From Selenomonas sp. (lineage in GTDB: Bacteria > Bacillota_C > Negativicutes > Selenomonadales > Selenomonadaceae), in the NCBI RefSeq assembly GCF_024693525.1, contig NZ_JAILKR010000007.1, positions 1-64,000 of the forward strand: a stretch of 64,000 nucleotides of DNA, in the 5' to 3' direction. A model generated the notes under the pieces. The model was given only the letters and a program-made list of their open reading frames with translations, was not told the origin of the DNA and made no database searches. Positions 33,189 through 42,016 of the stretch are shown one piece after another. Numbering within the stretch: position 1 is the first letter of the stretch; the number at the start of each line of letters is the position of its first letter. A program made the position numbers and the translations under genes.

Positions 33189-35222
33189 ATGCGTAGTGTT
33201 TTTTGCCGTCCCACACGTATGGAAATGTTTTGGCATAACATTCAGCGGGATTTGTGTCTGTTTTTATTTATCCTCATGTTGGTTTGCCTTTATCGAGGTA
33301 TCTTTATGGCGATAATGCATGCTTATATAGCGTCATCGACGCCGTTAACTGAGGTATGGTTGGCAAATTGGATGGGCATGCGTTTATCATTGAAGACGGC
33401 GGGAGGGACAGCTTTAGTGGCCTTCGTTTTTGCCACTATCCCGGCTTTGCTTATACCCCGCTTAGGAGTCTTTGCCAATCGTCTGCGGATCGTTTGGGGA
33501 ACCGTTATGAGCTTTGTGTTTAATGTTTTATTCATGGCGCGGTTCCCCTTCTATAATCAATTCCATACCACATATAATGCCCAGCAGGTTATGGGGGGGG
33601 CCAATGAGAAGTTAAGCGCGGTATTAACGATGATGATTCAGGATTATGGCCTTATCTGGCGCCTGAGTATAGCGATGTTACTTACCGCCCTTTGTTTTAT
33701 GATTTTACGTTGGCTATTACGGCGGCCTGGTTTTTCCTTGCCGGCGGTGTTTGCAGGGCGTCCTTGGTTTTTTGCGCCGTTTTTTTTGCTGGTGTTCGCC
33801 GCATTTTTTATATTTGTACGCTTTGGCGGTTCGTTTACCTTTGGCAAGGGCATCAATTGGGAGAGTTCCGGAGTTACTAATGATAATTTTCTCAATGAGT
33901 GCGTATTAGACGATGCGCAGGCCATGTACCGCGTGAAAAACCAAAAGCAACGCATGGACGCAGGCAATTTAGCTACCTTTGTCGATAAGGATAATATCCG
34001 TGATTATGCGAAATTCGTCGCCGGGCATAGCGAAGAGAATGGTGATGATCTCACGCCGTATTTGGCGCGTACCGCGCAGGGCCCGTGCATAAAGAAACCA
34101 CAACATATTTTTATCATTCTGGAAGAAACCGGCATGGCTTGGCCGCTACTGGATAAATATGCTGATCTGCATGTGGCGGATGGAATAAAGAGCCTTATGG
34201 CCTCACCGCATGGCTATAGTACACATTCTTTTATGCCGAATGGCGAATACACTTCGGTGGCATTTGATGGTATCATTTCAGGATTATCGGAAATGCGCGT
34301 GGCCGTAAATTATCAGCCGCGCAGCATCCGTGAGCCATATCCGACAGCATTAGCTACCCAGTTCAAAAAATTGGGCTATCAGGTTGACTTCTGGTATGGA
34401 GGCAATCCTGCCTGGGCCAGCATGAAACCATTTTCGTTAGCTCAGGGATTTGATCATTTCTATGGCTATACGGATATGGGAGCTCCGAAGATTAATACTT
34501 TCGGCACGGCTGATGAATATATTTTTTCGTTGCTTGCAAAGCATTTAGCATCTGAGCCGCCTACGGTACATGTAGTAAAGACGGCGTCCAATCATCCGCC
34601 GTACAATATTGACCTGGAAGCCAAGGGCTTTGACTTGGAGCACGTGAAGGAACTCACGCGGCAGATGCCGGATGTAGAAGATCCGGATCAGCTGGCCTTG
34701 GAAATCGGACATTATTGGTATACGGATAAGGTGGTAACAGAGTTTATCAAAGAGACAGAAGCTGCCTATCCGGATAGTCTTTTCATCGTGACGGGAGATC
34801 ATGCTGTCCGTACGGACCCGAGCCGTCATCCTAGTATGTTTGAGCATCAGGCCGTCCCGCTTTTGATTTATGGCGATGGATTAACTAAAGATATGCTGCC
34901 AGCTAATGCAGCGGGTGGACTTACCAATATTTTGCCGACAATCATGGAGCTTATTGCCCCAAAAGGCTTTACGTATTATTCGATTGTTCCCAGTCTCACG
35001 GAGCAGCCAGATGGCATGGGCGTAGGCTTTAATACTTCGTGCTTTTTGACCCAGAATGCGATGGGAGCCGTAGATAAAGATACCATGGAAGCTTTGCCCT
35101 GGACGCCTGCTAGTGGTTTTGATGCAGAGGCTGAGCGGGCAAAAGCCATGAAATGGATACCGGCAGTCAGGACGATTTCCTGGTGGCTCGCAACTCATGG
35201 CACAAACTTGAATGCAGAATAG
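33189..35222 (+). CDS. LtaS/MdoB-type sulfatase-fold membrane transferase (paralogue 2)
   Basis: The 677-residue protein has the same plan as the protein at 6227: about five N-terminal helices, then a periplasmic sulfatase-fold domain. Candidate active-site residues are E313 (ILEETG), T355 (NGEYTSV) and D537-H538 (TGDHAV). Shared stretches include FLNE..LD..QA.YR and GFDHFY. It lies between two heptosyltransferase genes, so its target is probably the LPS core, for example by adding phosphoglycerol or a related group. That role is inferred from position. Confidence 0.87.
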   Translation: MRSVFCRPTRMEMFWHNIQRDLCLFLFILMLVCLYRGIFMAIMHAYIASSTPLTEVWLANWMGMRLSLKTAGGTALVAFVFATIPALLIPRLGVFANRLRIVWGTVMSFVFNVLFMARFPFYNQFHTTYNAQQVMGGANEKLSAVLTMMIQDYGLIWRLSIAMLLTALCFMILRWLLRRPGFSLPAVFAGRPWFFAPFFLLVFAAFFIFVRFGGSFTFGKGINWESSGVTNDNFLNECVLDDAQAMYRVKNQKQRMDAGNLATFVDKDNIRDYAKFVAGHSEENGDDLTPYLARTAQGPCIKKPQHIFIILEETGMAWPLLDKYADLHVADGIKSLMASPHGYSTHSFMPNGEYTSVAFDGIISGLSEMRVAVNYQPRSIREPYPTALATQFKKLGYQVDFWYGGNPAWASMKPFSLAQGFDHFYGYTDMGAPKINTFGTADEYIFSLLAKHLASEPPTVHVVKTASNHPPYNIDLEAKGFDLEHVKELTRQMPDVEDPDQLALEIGHYWYTDKVVTEFIKETEAAYPDSLFIVTGDHAVRTDPSRHPSMFEHQAVPLLIYGDGLTKDMLPANAAGGLTNILPTIMELIAPKGFTYYSIVPSLTEQPDGMGVGFNTSCFLTQNAMGAVDKDTMEALPWTPASGFDAEAERAKAMKWIPAVRTISWWLATHGTNLNAE

Positions 35223-35232
35223 GAAAATATCA

Positions 35233-36399
35233 ATGTATAAAAATATTCTTGTTATAAACCTTATGCAGATAGGTGACCTTATGCTCACCACGCCGGTCGT
35301 TGGGGCCTTGCGCAAGGCTTATCCTGGGGCACGTATTACGCTTCTAGCGGATATGCGCTGGCAGGATCTGGTCATAGCCAACCCGCATCTGGACGAATGC
35401 TTATTTATGGACAAGCGCGGCAAGGACAAAAGCTTTGGGGCCTTTATGCATTTCATCGGCAGGGTGCGGCGGCAGAAGTATGACTTGGTCATAAACCTGC
35501 ACCGCAATGAGCGCTCCTCAGCGCTCGCGGCCTTCAGTGGTGCGAAACGCATCGTTGGGTACAGCAAGCCGGGCTTTTCCCTGCTGTTTGACGAGGTCAT
35601 GCAGAACCCGTCGGTAGCCCACCACGTGGGGTGGGGGCCCTTCCACATGCTGCCGCCTCATCGGTATGTGCCGGGCTGGAAACATCAGGTGCATGCCCAT
35701 TTGGAAGTATTGCAGCAGGCCGTCGGCGTGGAGAAAATCGACGATGGCGGCCTGGAAATGTGGCTGCCGGAAGCGGCGGAAAAAGAGGCCGAGGCCCTAT
35801 GGGCCGAGCACTTTGCCTCTGAGGCCAAGGTCATTGCCTTCAACATCGGTGCCAGCTGGCGGACAAAGCGCTGGCAGGACAGTTACTTTGCCCAGTGTGC
35901 CGACGAGCTTATCGACCGGGGGTATGAGATTGCCTTCTTTGGCGGCCCCATGGATTTGAAAATCGTCGAAAATTGCATCGCCCAGATGGAGAATCGGGAT
36001 AGCCGGGGCCTTCATATTTTCACGGGCAAGGTAAGCCTGGCGGTGCTGGCTGGCCTTTTGCGTCGCTGCTGCCTGTTTTTGACGACGGACAGCGGCCCTA
36101 TGCACGTAGGCGTGGCTATGAATGTGCCGGTGGTTACCATGTTCGGTGCCAGCCCGGTACCGGGGTTCTATCCCTATGATGCGCGTTCCGTGCTCATCAA
36201 GGCGCCGGTGGACTGCCATCCCTGCGGCATTCACGAATGCCCCCATCAGGGAGAAGAAAACCTCGCCTGTATGAAGCAAATAAAACCGGCTGTCGTCATG
36301 AAGTACGTGGATGAACTGCTGGATAGATACCAGGGCCGACCGGCGTATAAATTGCCGCGACACTATGGCGAGTATCAGTGCCGGGTGGTGGAAGCATAA
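35233..36399 (+). CDS. GT9 family LPS heptosyltransferase (second)
   Basis: The protein of about 388 residues starts at ATG 35233 (MYKNILVINLMQIGDLMLTTP). It has the GT9 segments GASWRTKRWQ and TTDSGPMHVGVA. The tail carries CHPCGIHECPH, a cysteine group also seen at the end of related enzymes. With the other GT9 gene it would build the two-heptose inner core. It is followed 12 bases later by the second kinase gene. Confidence 0.9.
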   Translation: MYKNILVINLMQIGDLMLTTPVVGALRKAYPGARITLLADMRWQDLVIANPHLDECLFMDKRGKDKSFGAFMHFIGRVRRQKYDLVINLHRNERSSALAAFSGAKRIVGYSKPGFSLLFDEVMQNPSVAHHVGWGPFHMLPPHRYVPGWKHQVHAHLEVLQQAVGVEKIDDGGLEMWLPEAAEKEAEALWAEHFASEAKVIAFNIGASWRTKRWQDSYFAQCADELIDRGYEIAFFGGPMDLKIVENCIAQMENRDSRGLHIFTGKVSLAVLAGLLRRCCLFLTTDSGPMHVGVAMNVPVVTMFGASPVPGFYPYDARSVLIKAPVDCHPCGIHECPHQGEENLACMKQIKPAVVMKYVDELLDRYQGRPAYKLPRHYGEYQCRVVEA

Positions 36400-36411
36400 A
36401 AGAGGTGTAGT

Positions 36412-37386
36412 ATGGACAAGCAGAAAATGCGTGATTTTGTCGCGGCTGGCCTGCCGGCCTGCCGGATTCTGGTCGTAGGCGATGTCATGCTGGATAAATA
36501 TTTCTATGGCGAGGTCACGCGAATCTCGCCGGAAGCACCGGTGCCAATCACCCATGTGTTGTCCTCCAAGGAGACATTGGGGGGGGCGGCCAATGTGGCA
36601 CATAACTTGGCGCTTTTGGGCTGTGCTACGGATATCACTGGTTTTGTCGGGGAGGATTATCACTGCCAAAGCCTGTTGGAGAAATTTGACGAGCGCGGCA
36701 TATCCCATAAAGGCCTCGTTCATACCAGCCGGCCGACTACCACGAAGCTTCGCATCATTGGCGGCCATCAGCAGATGATGCGCCTGGACTTCGAGGAAGC
36801 CGAGCCGGTGGTGGGCAGTGATGCGGCCAAACTGCATGACTACGTGAGCAGTGCCTTGGCCGAAGGTTTAGATGCCATCATCATCTCGGACTATGGCAAG
36901 GGCTGCTGCACGCCGGAGACCTGTCAGCAGATCGTTGCCGCTGCCCATGAGCAGAATGTACCGGTAATCATCGACCCCAAGGGGAGCGATTGGGATAAAT
37001 ATGCCGGAGCGGATTATATTACGCCGAATCTCAAGGAAATCAATGAGATACTGCCCGAGCGCATCAAAAATGAAGATGCAGCCGTCGAAAAAGCCGCGCA
37101 TTATGCCATGGAAAAATACCAGTTGAAGAACATCATCGTAACGCGTTCGGAAAATGGTATGACGCTGGTAACCAATGAGAGCATCACGCATATTCCGACT
37201 AAGGCCCAGGAGGTCTACGATGTGTCTGGTGCTGGCGATACCGTTATCGCTGTATTCACAGCGGGAATTGCCGGCGGCATTTTGCCGGTGGACAGTGCCC
37301 GGATGGCCAATCTGGCAGCCAGCGTAGTAGTGGCAAAACTTGGAACTTATGCCGTGAGCAAAGAGGAACTTTTAGAAGTATTGTAA
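36412..37386 (+). CDS. rfaE1: D-glycero-beta-D-manno-heptose-7-phosphate kinase (copy 2, canonical)
   Basis: The 324-residue PfkB kinase has GDVMLDKYFYG, TRISPEAPVP, GGAANVAHN, the substrate-side TPN motif (204-206), and catalytic D276 in DVSGAGDT. This is closer to the E. coli HldE kinase half than the copy at 30683. It phosphorylates heptose 7-phosphate to the 1,7-bisphosphate, the substrate of GmhB encoded downstream. Confidence 0.92.
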   Translation: MDKQKMRDFVAAGLPACRILVVGDVMLDKYFYGEVTRISPEAPVPITHVLSSKETLGGAANVAHNLALLGCATDITGFVGEDYHCQSLLEKFDERGISHKGLVHTSRPTTTKLRIIGGHQQMMRLDFEEAEPVVGSDAAKLHDYVSSALAEGLDAIIISDYGKGCCTPETCQQIVAAAHEQNVPVIIDPKGSDWDKYAGADYITPNLKEINEILPERIKNEDAAVEKAAHYAMEKYQLKNIIVTRSENGMTLVTNESITHIPTKAQEVYDVSGAGDTVIAVFTAGIAGGILPVDSARMANLAASVVVAKLGTYAVSKEELLEVL

Positions 37387-37404
37387 GCTTAGGAGGAACC
37401 GAAT

Positions 37405-38394
37405 ATGATAATCGTAACCGGAGGTGCCGGCTTTATCGGCAGCAACATCGTCAAGGAACTCAATCGCCGTGGCCGCACGGATATCCTTATCGTCGATGAC
37501 CTGAAAGATGGACAGAACTACAAGAACCTGCGCGGATTGCAGTTCATCGACTATCAGCATAAAGATGATTTCATGCAGTCCATCGAGAATGACGATTTTG
37601 ATGGTACCGATATCGATGCGGTATTCCATGAAGGTGCCTGCTCCGATACCATGGAGTATGATGTCAACTTCATGATGCGGGTCAACTATGAGTATTCCAA
37701 ATCCCTGCTGCATTTCTGCCTGCAGCACCGCATTCCGTTCCTTTATGCTTCTTCGGCTTCCACTTATGGCAGCGGCAAAAACGGATTCCGCGAAGGAGAC
37801 GAGTGCGAAGATGCACTGAATCCGTATGCTTTCTCGAAGCTGGCCTTTGACCGTTATGTCCGTCAGGTCATGCCGGAGGCTAAGAGCCAGATCGTTGGGC
37901 TCAAATATTTCAATGTCTATGGCCCACAGGAACATCACAAGGGCAAGATGGCATCGATCTTCTATCAGCTCTATAACCAGATCAACGAATCGGGCACCGT
38001 TCGCCTGTTCAAAGGCTGGGGCGATATCAACGGTACTCCGGTCAAAGATGGGGAGCAGCGCCGTGATTTCGTCTATGTCAAAGATGTCGTAAACGTCAAT
38101 CTCTGGTTCTGGGAGAACAAGGGGGAAAGCGGTATCTACAACTGCGGCACGGGCCATGCGCATACCTATAATGAAGTGGCACAGGCCGTTATCGAGGCTA
38201 TGGGTAAGGGCGAAATCGCCTATCGTGAGTTCCCGGAAGTCCTCAAGGGCAAATACCAGAACTATACGGAAGCTGATCCGACGAATCTCTTGGCGGCTGG
38301 TTATGACGAAGGCTTCCATGAGATGAGCGATGCCGTAAAAGAATATGTCGAGTTCCTCGATGAGGGAGGTTACTTTGTTTACGGCAAGAACTGA
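37405..38394 (+). CDS. hldD: ADP-L-glycero-D-manno-heptose 6-epimerase
   Basis: The 329-residue extended SDR enzyme has GGAGFIGSN (7-15), the HEGACSDT loop and the YxxxK pair in NPYAFSKLAFDRYV. The motif YFNVYGPQEHHKGKMAS is diagnostic of HldD. It converts ADP-D-glycero- to ADP-L-glycero-manno-heptose for the GT9 enzymes next to it. Confidence 0.95.
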   Translation: MIIVTGGAGFIGSNIVKELNRRGRTDILIVDDLKDGQNYKNLRGLQFIDYQHKDDFMQSIENDDFDGTDIDAVFHEGACSDTMEYDVNFMMRVNYEYSKSLLHFCLQHRIPFLYASSASTYGSGKNGFREGDECEDALNPYAFSKLAFDRYVRQVMPEAKSQIVGLKYFNVYGPQEHHKGKMASIFYQLYNQINESGTVRLFKGWGDINGTPVKDGEQRRDFVYVKDVVNVNLWFWENKGESGIYNCGTGHAHTYNEVAQAVIEAMGKGEIAYREFPEVLKGKYQNYTEADPTNLLAAGYDEGFHEMSDAVKEYVEFLDEGGYFVYGKN

Positions 38395-38422
38395 CAGCCT
38401 TACCAGTGCGGGGGCGGGAAAG

Positions 38423-38926
38423 ATGGCGGAGCAGCGCAAAGCCGTCTTTTTCGACCGCGATGGTACGCTCAACGTCGACATCCGTTATCTGCATCGTCCA
38501 GAGGATTTCGTCTGGCTCGAGGGAGCGAAAGAGGCCATAAAATACGTCAATGACAAGGGCTACCTGGCCATTCTCGTCACGAATCAGAGCGGTGTAGCCC
38601 GTGGATATTATCCAGAAGAAGATGTGAAGAACGTCTATGACTGGATGAACGCGGAACTTGCCAAGATTGGAGCGCATCTTGATGCGCTCTTTTACTGCCC
38701 GCATCACCCGCAGGGGAAGCTTCCTCAGTATACGAAAACCTGCAGTTGTCGGAAACCGGAAACGGGTATGGTGGACGAAGCCTGCCGGCAGTTCCAGATT
38801 GATCGGTCACAATCCTTTTTCGTCGGTGACAGCGATGGGGATATGGAGTGTGCGAAGCGAGCTAAGCTCACGGGAATACGATATACCTCTGGCAGTCTGT
38901 TAGGTCGCCTAGAGGAATTCCTATAA
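38423..38926 (+). CDS. gmhB: D-glycero-beta-D-manno-heptose 1,7-bisphosphate 7-phosphatase
   Basis: The protein of about 167 residues of the HAD superfamily has the nucleophile motif FFDRDGTLN, VTNQSG, the zinc-binding region CPHHPQ...CSCRKPETGM and the closing GDSDGDMEC. The start was placed at ATG 38423; the frame is open back into hldD. It completes the ADP-heptose pathway except for gmhA, the sedoheptulose 7-phosphate isomerase, which is not in the window. Confidence 0.93.
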   Translation: MAEQRKAVFFDRDGTLNVDIRYLHRPEDFVWLEGAKEAIKYVNDKGYLAILVTNQSGVARGYYPEEDVKNVYDWMNAELAKIGAHLDALFYCPHHPQGKLPQYTKTCSCRKPETGMVDEACRQFQIDRSQSFFVGDSDGDMECAKRAKLTGIRYTSGSLLGRLEEFL

Positions 38927-38937
38927 GGTGTGTCGAA

Positions 38938-39254
38938 TTGTATCCCGCTATTGCGGCTTTTATCGGCTCAGTGGGGGGATTTATCACCGGCTCGGCGACG
39001 AGCACCTGCATCCTTTTGGGGAAACTGCAGATGGATGCAGCCCTAGCCATTGGCGCATCGCAGAATACGCAAATCTGGATTGCTGCCGCCAATGCCACGG
39101 GCGCCTGTGCGGGTAAACTCATCGCCCCGCAGAGCATCGCCATCGGTGTCGCCGCCATCGGCGTCGCCGGCCGCTGGCTTTGGGAATCAAGATCTACCTG
39201 CCATTTATCCTACTGTTGGGATGCTTGGTTTATATTGGACGAATATGGTTGTAA
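38938..39254 (+). pseudogene. C-terminal remnant of an L-lactate permease (LctP/LldP), frameshifted
   Basis: Translation from 38938 gives YPAIAAFIGSVGGFITGSAT and later AAANATGACAGKLIAPQSIA, matching the end of lactate permeases (compare GSNTVSN and GGAAGNMI). Near 39170-39182 the frame is lost. The next frame, from about 39183, gives GIKIYLPFILLLGCLVYIG and a stop at 39252-39254, the expected last membrane helix. The first four-fifths of the gene is missing. It begins a few bases after gmhB, so a deletion joined the two. Confidence 0.82.
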
Positions 39255-39256
39255 AG

Positions 39257-39295
39257 AGAAAATGCTCTATCTTGTGAGGGATAGGGCATTTTTTA
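39257..39295 (+). terminator. terminator after the permease remnant
   Basis: AATGCTCTATC pairs with GATAGGGCATT (one G-T pair) around TTGTGAGG, followed by six T. Confidence 0.85.
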
Positions 39296-39324
39296 TTGAC
39301 TTATAACTTATAAGTAGCTAAAAT
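39296..39324 (+). promoter_or_regulatory. promoter with overlapping palindrome before the AlbA_2 gene
   Basis: TTGACT (39296-39301), 17 nt, TAAAAT (39319-39324). The spacer contains ACTTATAACTTATAAGT, which includes a perfect ACTTATAAGT palindrome, at a typical repressor position. A further TTATAAGC lies at about 39358. Confidence 0.7.
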
Positions 39325-39379
39325 GTGAAGTGAAAGGTTATATGTTTGCGTTGATGGTTATAAGCTGGAGGTGAATGAC

Positions 39380-40882
39380 ATGCAGACGGAAGAGTTAGTG
39401 GCATTAGTGGAAGAAATTCGTCAACAGCGTAGTGAGCGTCAAAATATCGAATTGAAAGAAGCAGGAAAAGGCTTTCCTCATCGCATCTATGATATATTGT
39501 CGTCGTTTTCAAACCAAGATATGGGCGGCGTGATTATCTTTGGCGTAGGGGATAAGCCGACTTATAATGTCGTTGGTGTATATGACTTAGAAGATGCTCA
39601 GAAGAAAATCATGGAAGCGTGTAATCAAATGGAACCGAAGGTGCGCCCTTTGCTTACCGTTGGCTCCATTGACGGAAAAGTCCTTTTGGCAGCTGAGATT
39701 CCAGGAGTTGAATATGCACTTCGGCCTGTTTTTTATACAGGAGCAGGAAGGCTGTCCGGTTCTTTTATCCGTATTGGCGATGCAAATGAACGGATGACAG
39801 AATATGAAATCTACAGCTTTGAAGCTTTTCGGCGGAATATGCACGAGGAGTTACGTCCAGTGGAACGATCCGTAATGAAATTATTAAACCAGCAGCGAAT
39901 GGACGCCTATGTTGAACGGGTCAGACAGGAGCGGCCGAATCTCTTTCGCAATGTGGAAACGACTCAGTTGCTGGAAATCATGGGGGTATGCGAAAATGGT
40001 GCCTATACGTTGGCAGGTGCATTGGTTTTTTCGCAATATCCGCAAGCCTATTATCCGCAGTTGTGTATTACCGCAGTATCACTGCCGGGCGTGCAGATGG
40101 GCGAGCTTGGCGGCGAGGAAGAACGATTTATCGATAATCAGCGGATTGTGGGGGCGATTCCGGATATGATCGATGATGCGGTGGATTTTGTTCGCCGCAA
40201 TAGTCGCGTTCGCACGATCATCACAGAGGATGGGCGTCGCCGTGACCGCTATGAATATCCATTGAAAGCCGTTCGCGAAGCCATTATCAATGCACTTATC
40301 CATCGGGACTACAGCCGATATACCGAGGGAGTGCCGGTTCGCATAGAAATGTATCGGGATCGTCTCGAAATACGCAGCAGTGGGGTGCCGTATGGAGGGA
40401 TATCCACGAAGTCACTGGGGCGCGTACGTCCGGAGACGCGTAATGCGGCGTTGGCGAATATGCTCGAAATCCTGCAGATAACGGAAAATCGTTATTCGGG
40501 AATCCCAACGATACAACGGGAATTGGCTGAGGCACATATGCCGCCAGCAGAGTTTGCCGTTAATCATGAGGATTTCATTGTGCGGTTCCGGAACAATATC
40601 TACAACCAGCCTTTGGCCGTAAAAGAAGCAGTAGGGGCTGCATATGGCGGGAGCCGGCGGAAAAAAAGTCCCGAAAAAATAAAGGCTGAAGAACAGTTGT
40701 TGGCATTCTGCCAGCAGCCGCGGAGCAGTCAGGAAATAGCAGACTTATATGGAACATCACGAGAAAACATCATGGCACGTTTTGTCACGCCGATGCTTCA
40801 TAAAGGGGTTTTGTTGCGCACAATGCCTGACAAGCCAAGAAGTCCACGGCAGCGCTATGTAAGTGCGAAGATTGTGCCATAA
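39380..40882 (+). CDS. AlbA_2 (Schlafen-like) ATP-binding regulator, COG2865 type
   Basis: The protein of about 500 residues starts at ATG 39380; the in-frame GTG at 39371 overlaps the ribosome site. An N-terminal AlbA_2 domain contains ERQNIELKEA and GVIIFGVGD (about 17-55). The middle has an HATPase-like AIINALIHRDY segment (about 295). A C-terminal winged-helix-like part (PRSSQEIADLYGTSRENI) ends the protein. Such proteins are variously annotated as regulators or linked to phage defence, with function mostly unproven. It stands alone with its own promoter at the edge of the AT-rich island. Confidence 0.85.
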   Translation: MQTEELVALVEEIRQQRSERQNIELKEAGKGFPHRIYDILSSFSNQDMGGVIIFGVGDKPTYNVVGVYDLEDAQKKIMEACNQMEPKVRPLLTVGSIDGKVLLAAEIPGVEYALRPVFYTGAGRLSGSFIRIGDANERMTEYEIYSFEAFRRNMHEELRPVERSVMKLLNQQRMDAYVERVRQERPNLFRNVETTQLLEIMGVCENGAYTLAGALVFSQYPQAYYPQLCITAVSLPGVQMGELGGEEERFIDNQRIVGAIPDMIDDAVDFVRRNSRVRTIITEDGRRRDRYEYPLKAVREAIINALIHRDYSRYTEGVPVRIEMYRDRLEIRSSGVPYGGISTKSLGRVRPETRNAALANMLEILQITENRYSGIPTIQRELAEAHMPPAEFAVNHEDFIVRFRNNIYNQPLAVKEAVGAAYGGSRRKKSPEKIKAEEQLLAFCQQPRSSQEIADLYGTSRENIMARFVTPMLHKGVLLRTMPDKPRSPRQRYVSAKIVP

Positions 40883-40907
40883 TGGAGAAGGAAAACGAAA
40901 GCCACCT

Positions 40908-40940
40908 ATAAAATCCGTGCGAAAGTGCGGATTTTTTTTT
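40908..40940 (+). terminator. terminator after the AlbA_2 gene
   Basis: AAAATCCG and CGGATTTT pair around TGCGAAAGTG, followed by a long T run. Confidence 0.85.
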
Positions 40941-40950
40941 CTAGGTATAG

Positions 40951-40956
40951 TATAAT
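40951..40956 (+). promoter_or_regulatory. -10 box ahead of the glycan island genes
   Basis: TATAAT in GGTATAGTATAATTAG; no convincing -35 box is seen. The leader to the GT17 gene is about 115 bases. Confidence 0.45.
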
Positions 40957-41077
40957 TAGATGTTAGTGGCAAATTGAAAGAGTTAAAACTTGTAGAGCCT
41001 GTAACAGGGGCTGGTAATGGAAGATATCGGTTTTGGTTGTAGAGATGGTTTGTCAAAAGATAAGGACTGAGTGCGTA

Positions 41078-42016
41078 ATGACAAGGAAGAGAAGAATATA
41101 TGACGGTTTTACGTTTTATAATGAATTTGAACTTCTCGAATGGCGATTGAAGATGTTGTACGATGTGGTGGATTGCTTTGTTGTAGTCGAGGCGAATAGG
41201 ACTTTTCAGAACAAGCAAAAGCCCTTTAGTTTCGAAGAGCAAAAAGAACGGTTTGCAAAATATGCGGATAAGATTCGCTATATTAAAATTGATGAGGAAA
41301 TTGAGTGTAAAGATAATTGGTCAATTGAGATATATCAGCGTAACTGCATAGAAAAAGGTCTAGTAGATTGTCAGCCCAATGATATCGTTATGATGGGCGA
41401 TATTGATGAGTTTCCAGATCCGCGTGTATTGGAAGCAATTCGAAAGAATAGTGTCCCAATTCATGTTTTTTTTCCGTTTGGAATAGTCGCTGAAAGAAGT
41501 GGATGCCGTGGACTGTCAAGAAATGGGCGCTGCTTCATACGTTCCTTACCTCTATGGTTCAAGCGTGGACGAATTCTTGATTTTTTGGAAAAGAGTCCTG
41601 TGGTATCAGAGCAACGTATGTTTGAGTTTTTTGTGAATTACGAATGCCATTCTCATTGGTGCGGCACAATTTTATTCTTGTACAAAAATATAATGGAACT
41701 GCAAAAATTGCGTCGTCGCCGTAATCAGTTGCCTATGATACAAAATGGCTGGCATTTCTCATCTATGGGCGGAATAAAGGCAATTCAAAATAAATTCAAT
41801 GCGACCTCAGATGGTATGGGCAATCCAATTTTTAGGCTAACTGATGAAGCTCAAAAGTCGTTTATCGCTAAGGCGTTAGATAGTGGATGTGTTTGGTGGA
41901 CGAATGAAAAGCTTATTATTCGTGATGATGTGTCATTGGATATTCCTTTTATTGATTGGTTGTCAGCAAAATATGCGTTTATGGTAAGAAATAAAAAGGA
42001 GTTTCATAATAAATGA
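41078..42016 (+). CDS. GT17 family glycosyltransferase
   Basis: The protein of about 312 residues starts MTRKRRIYDGFTFYNEFELL and has FVVVEANRTFQNKQKP. The acidic motif MMGDIDEFPDP (about 106-116) resembles the DxD of family GT17 (beta-1,4-N-acetylglucosaminyltransferase III-like). In bacteria such enzymes act on surface glycans. Base composition is clearly richer in A+T than the genes before 39 kb. It overlaps the next gene by four bases (ATGA). Confidence 0.85.
   Translation: MTRKRRIYDGFTFYNEFELLEWRLKMLYDVVDCFVVVEANRTFQNKQKPFSFEEQKERFAKYADKIRYIKIDEEIECKDNWSIEIYQRNCIEKGLVDCQPNDIVMMGDIDEFPDPRVLEAIRKNSVPIHVFFPFGIVAERSGCRGLSRNGRCFIRSLPLWFKRGRILDFLEKSPVVSEQRMFEFFVNYECHSHWCGTILFLYKNIMELQKLRRRRNQLPMIQNGWHFSSMGGIKAIQNKFNATSDGMGNPIFRLTDEAQKSFIAKALDSGCVWWTNEKLIIRDDVSLDIPFIDWLSAKYAFMVRNKKEFHNK

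Noticed and set aside
32176..33216. 346-codon minus-strand ORF
   Set aside because: It is a shadow of the GT9 gene; the plus strand carries clear family motifs.
37372..38481. 369-codon minus-strand ORF
   Set aside because: It is a shadow of hldD and the start of gmhB.
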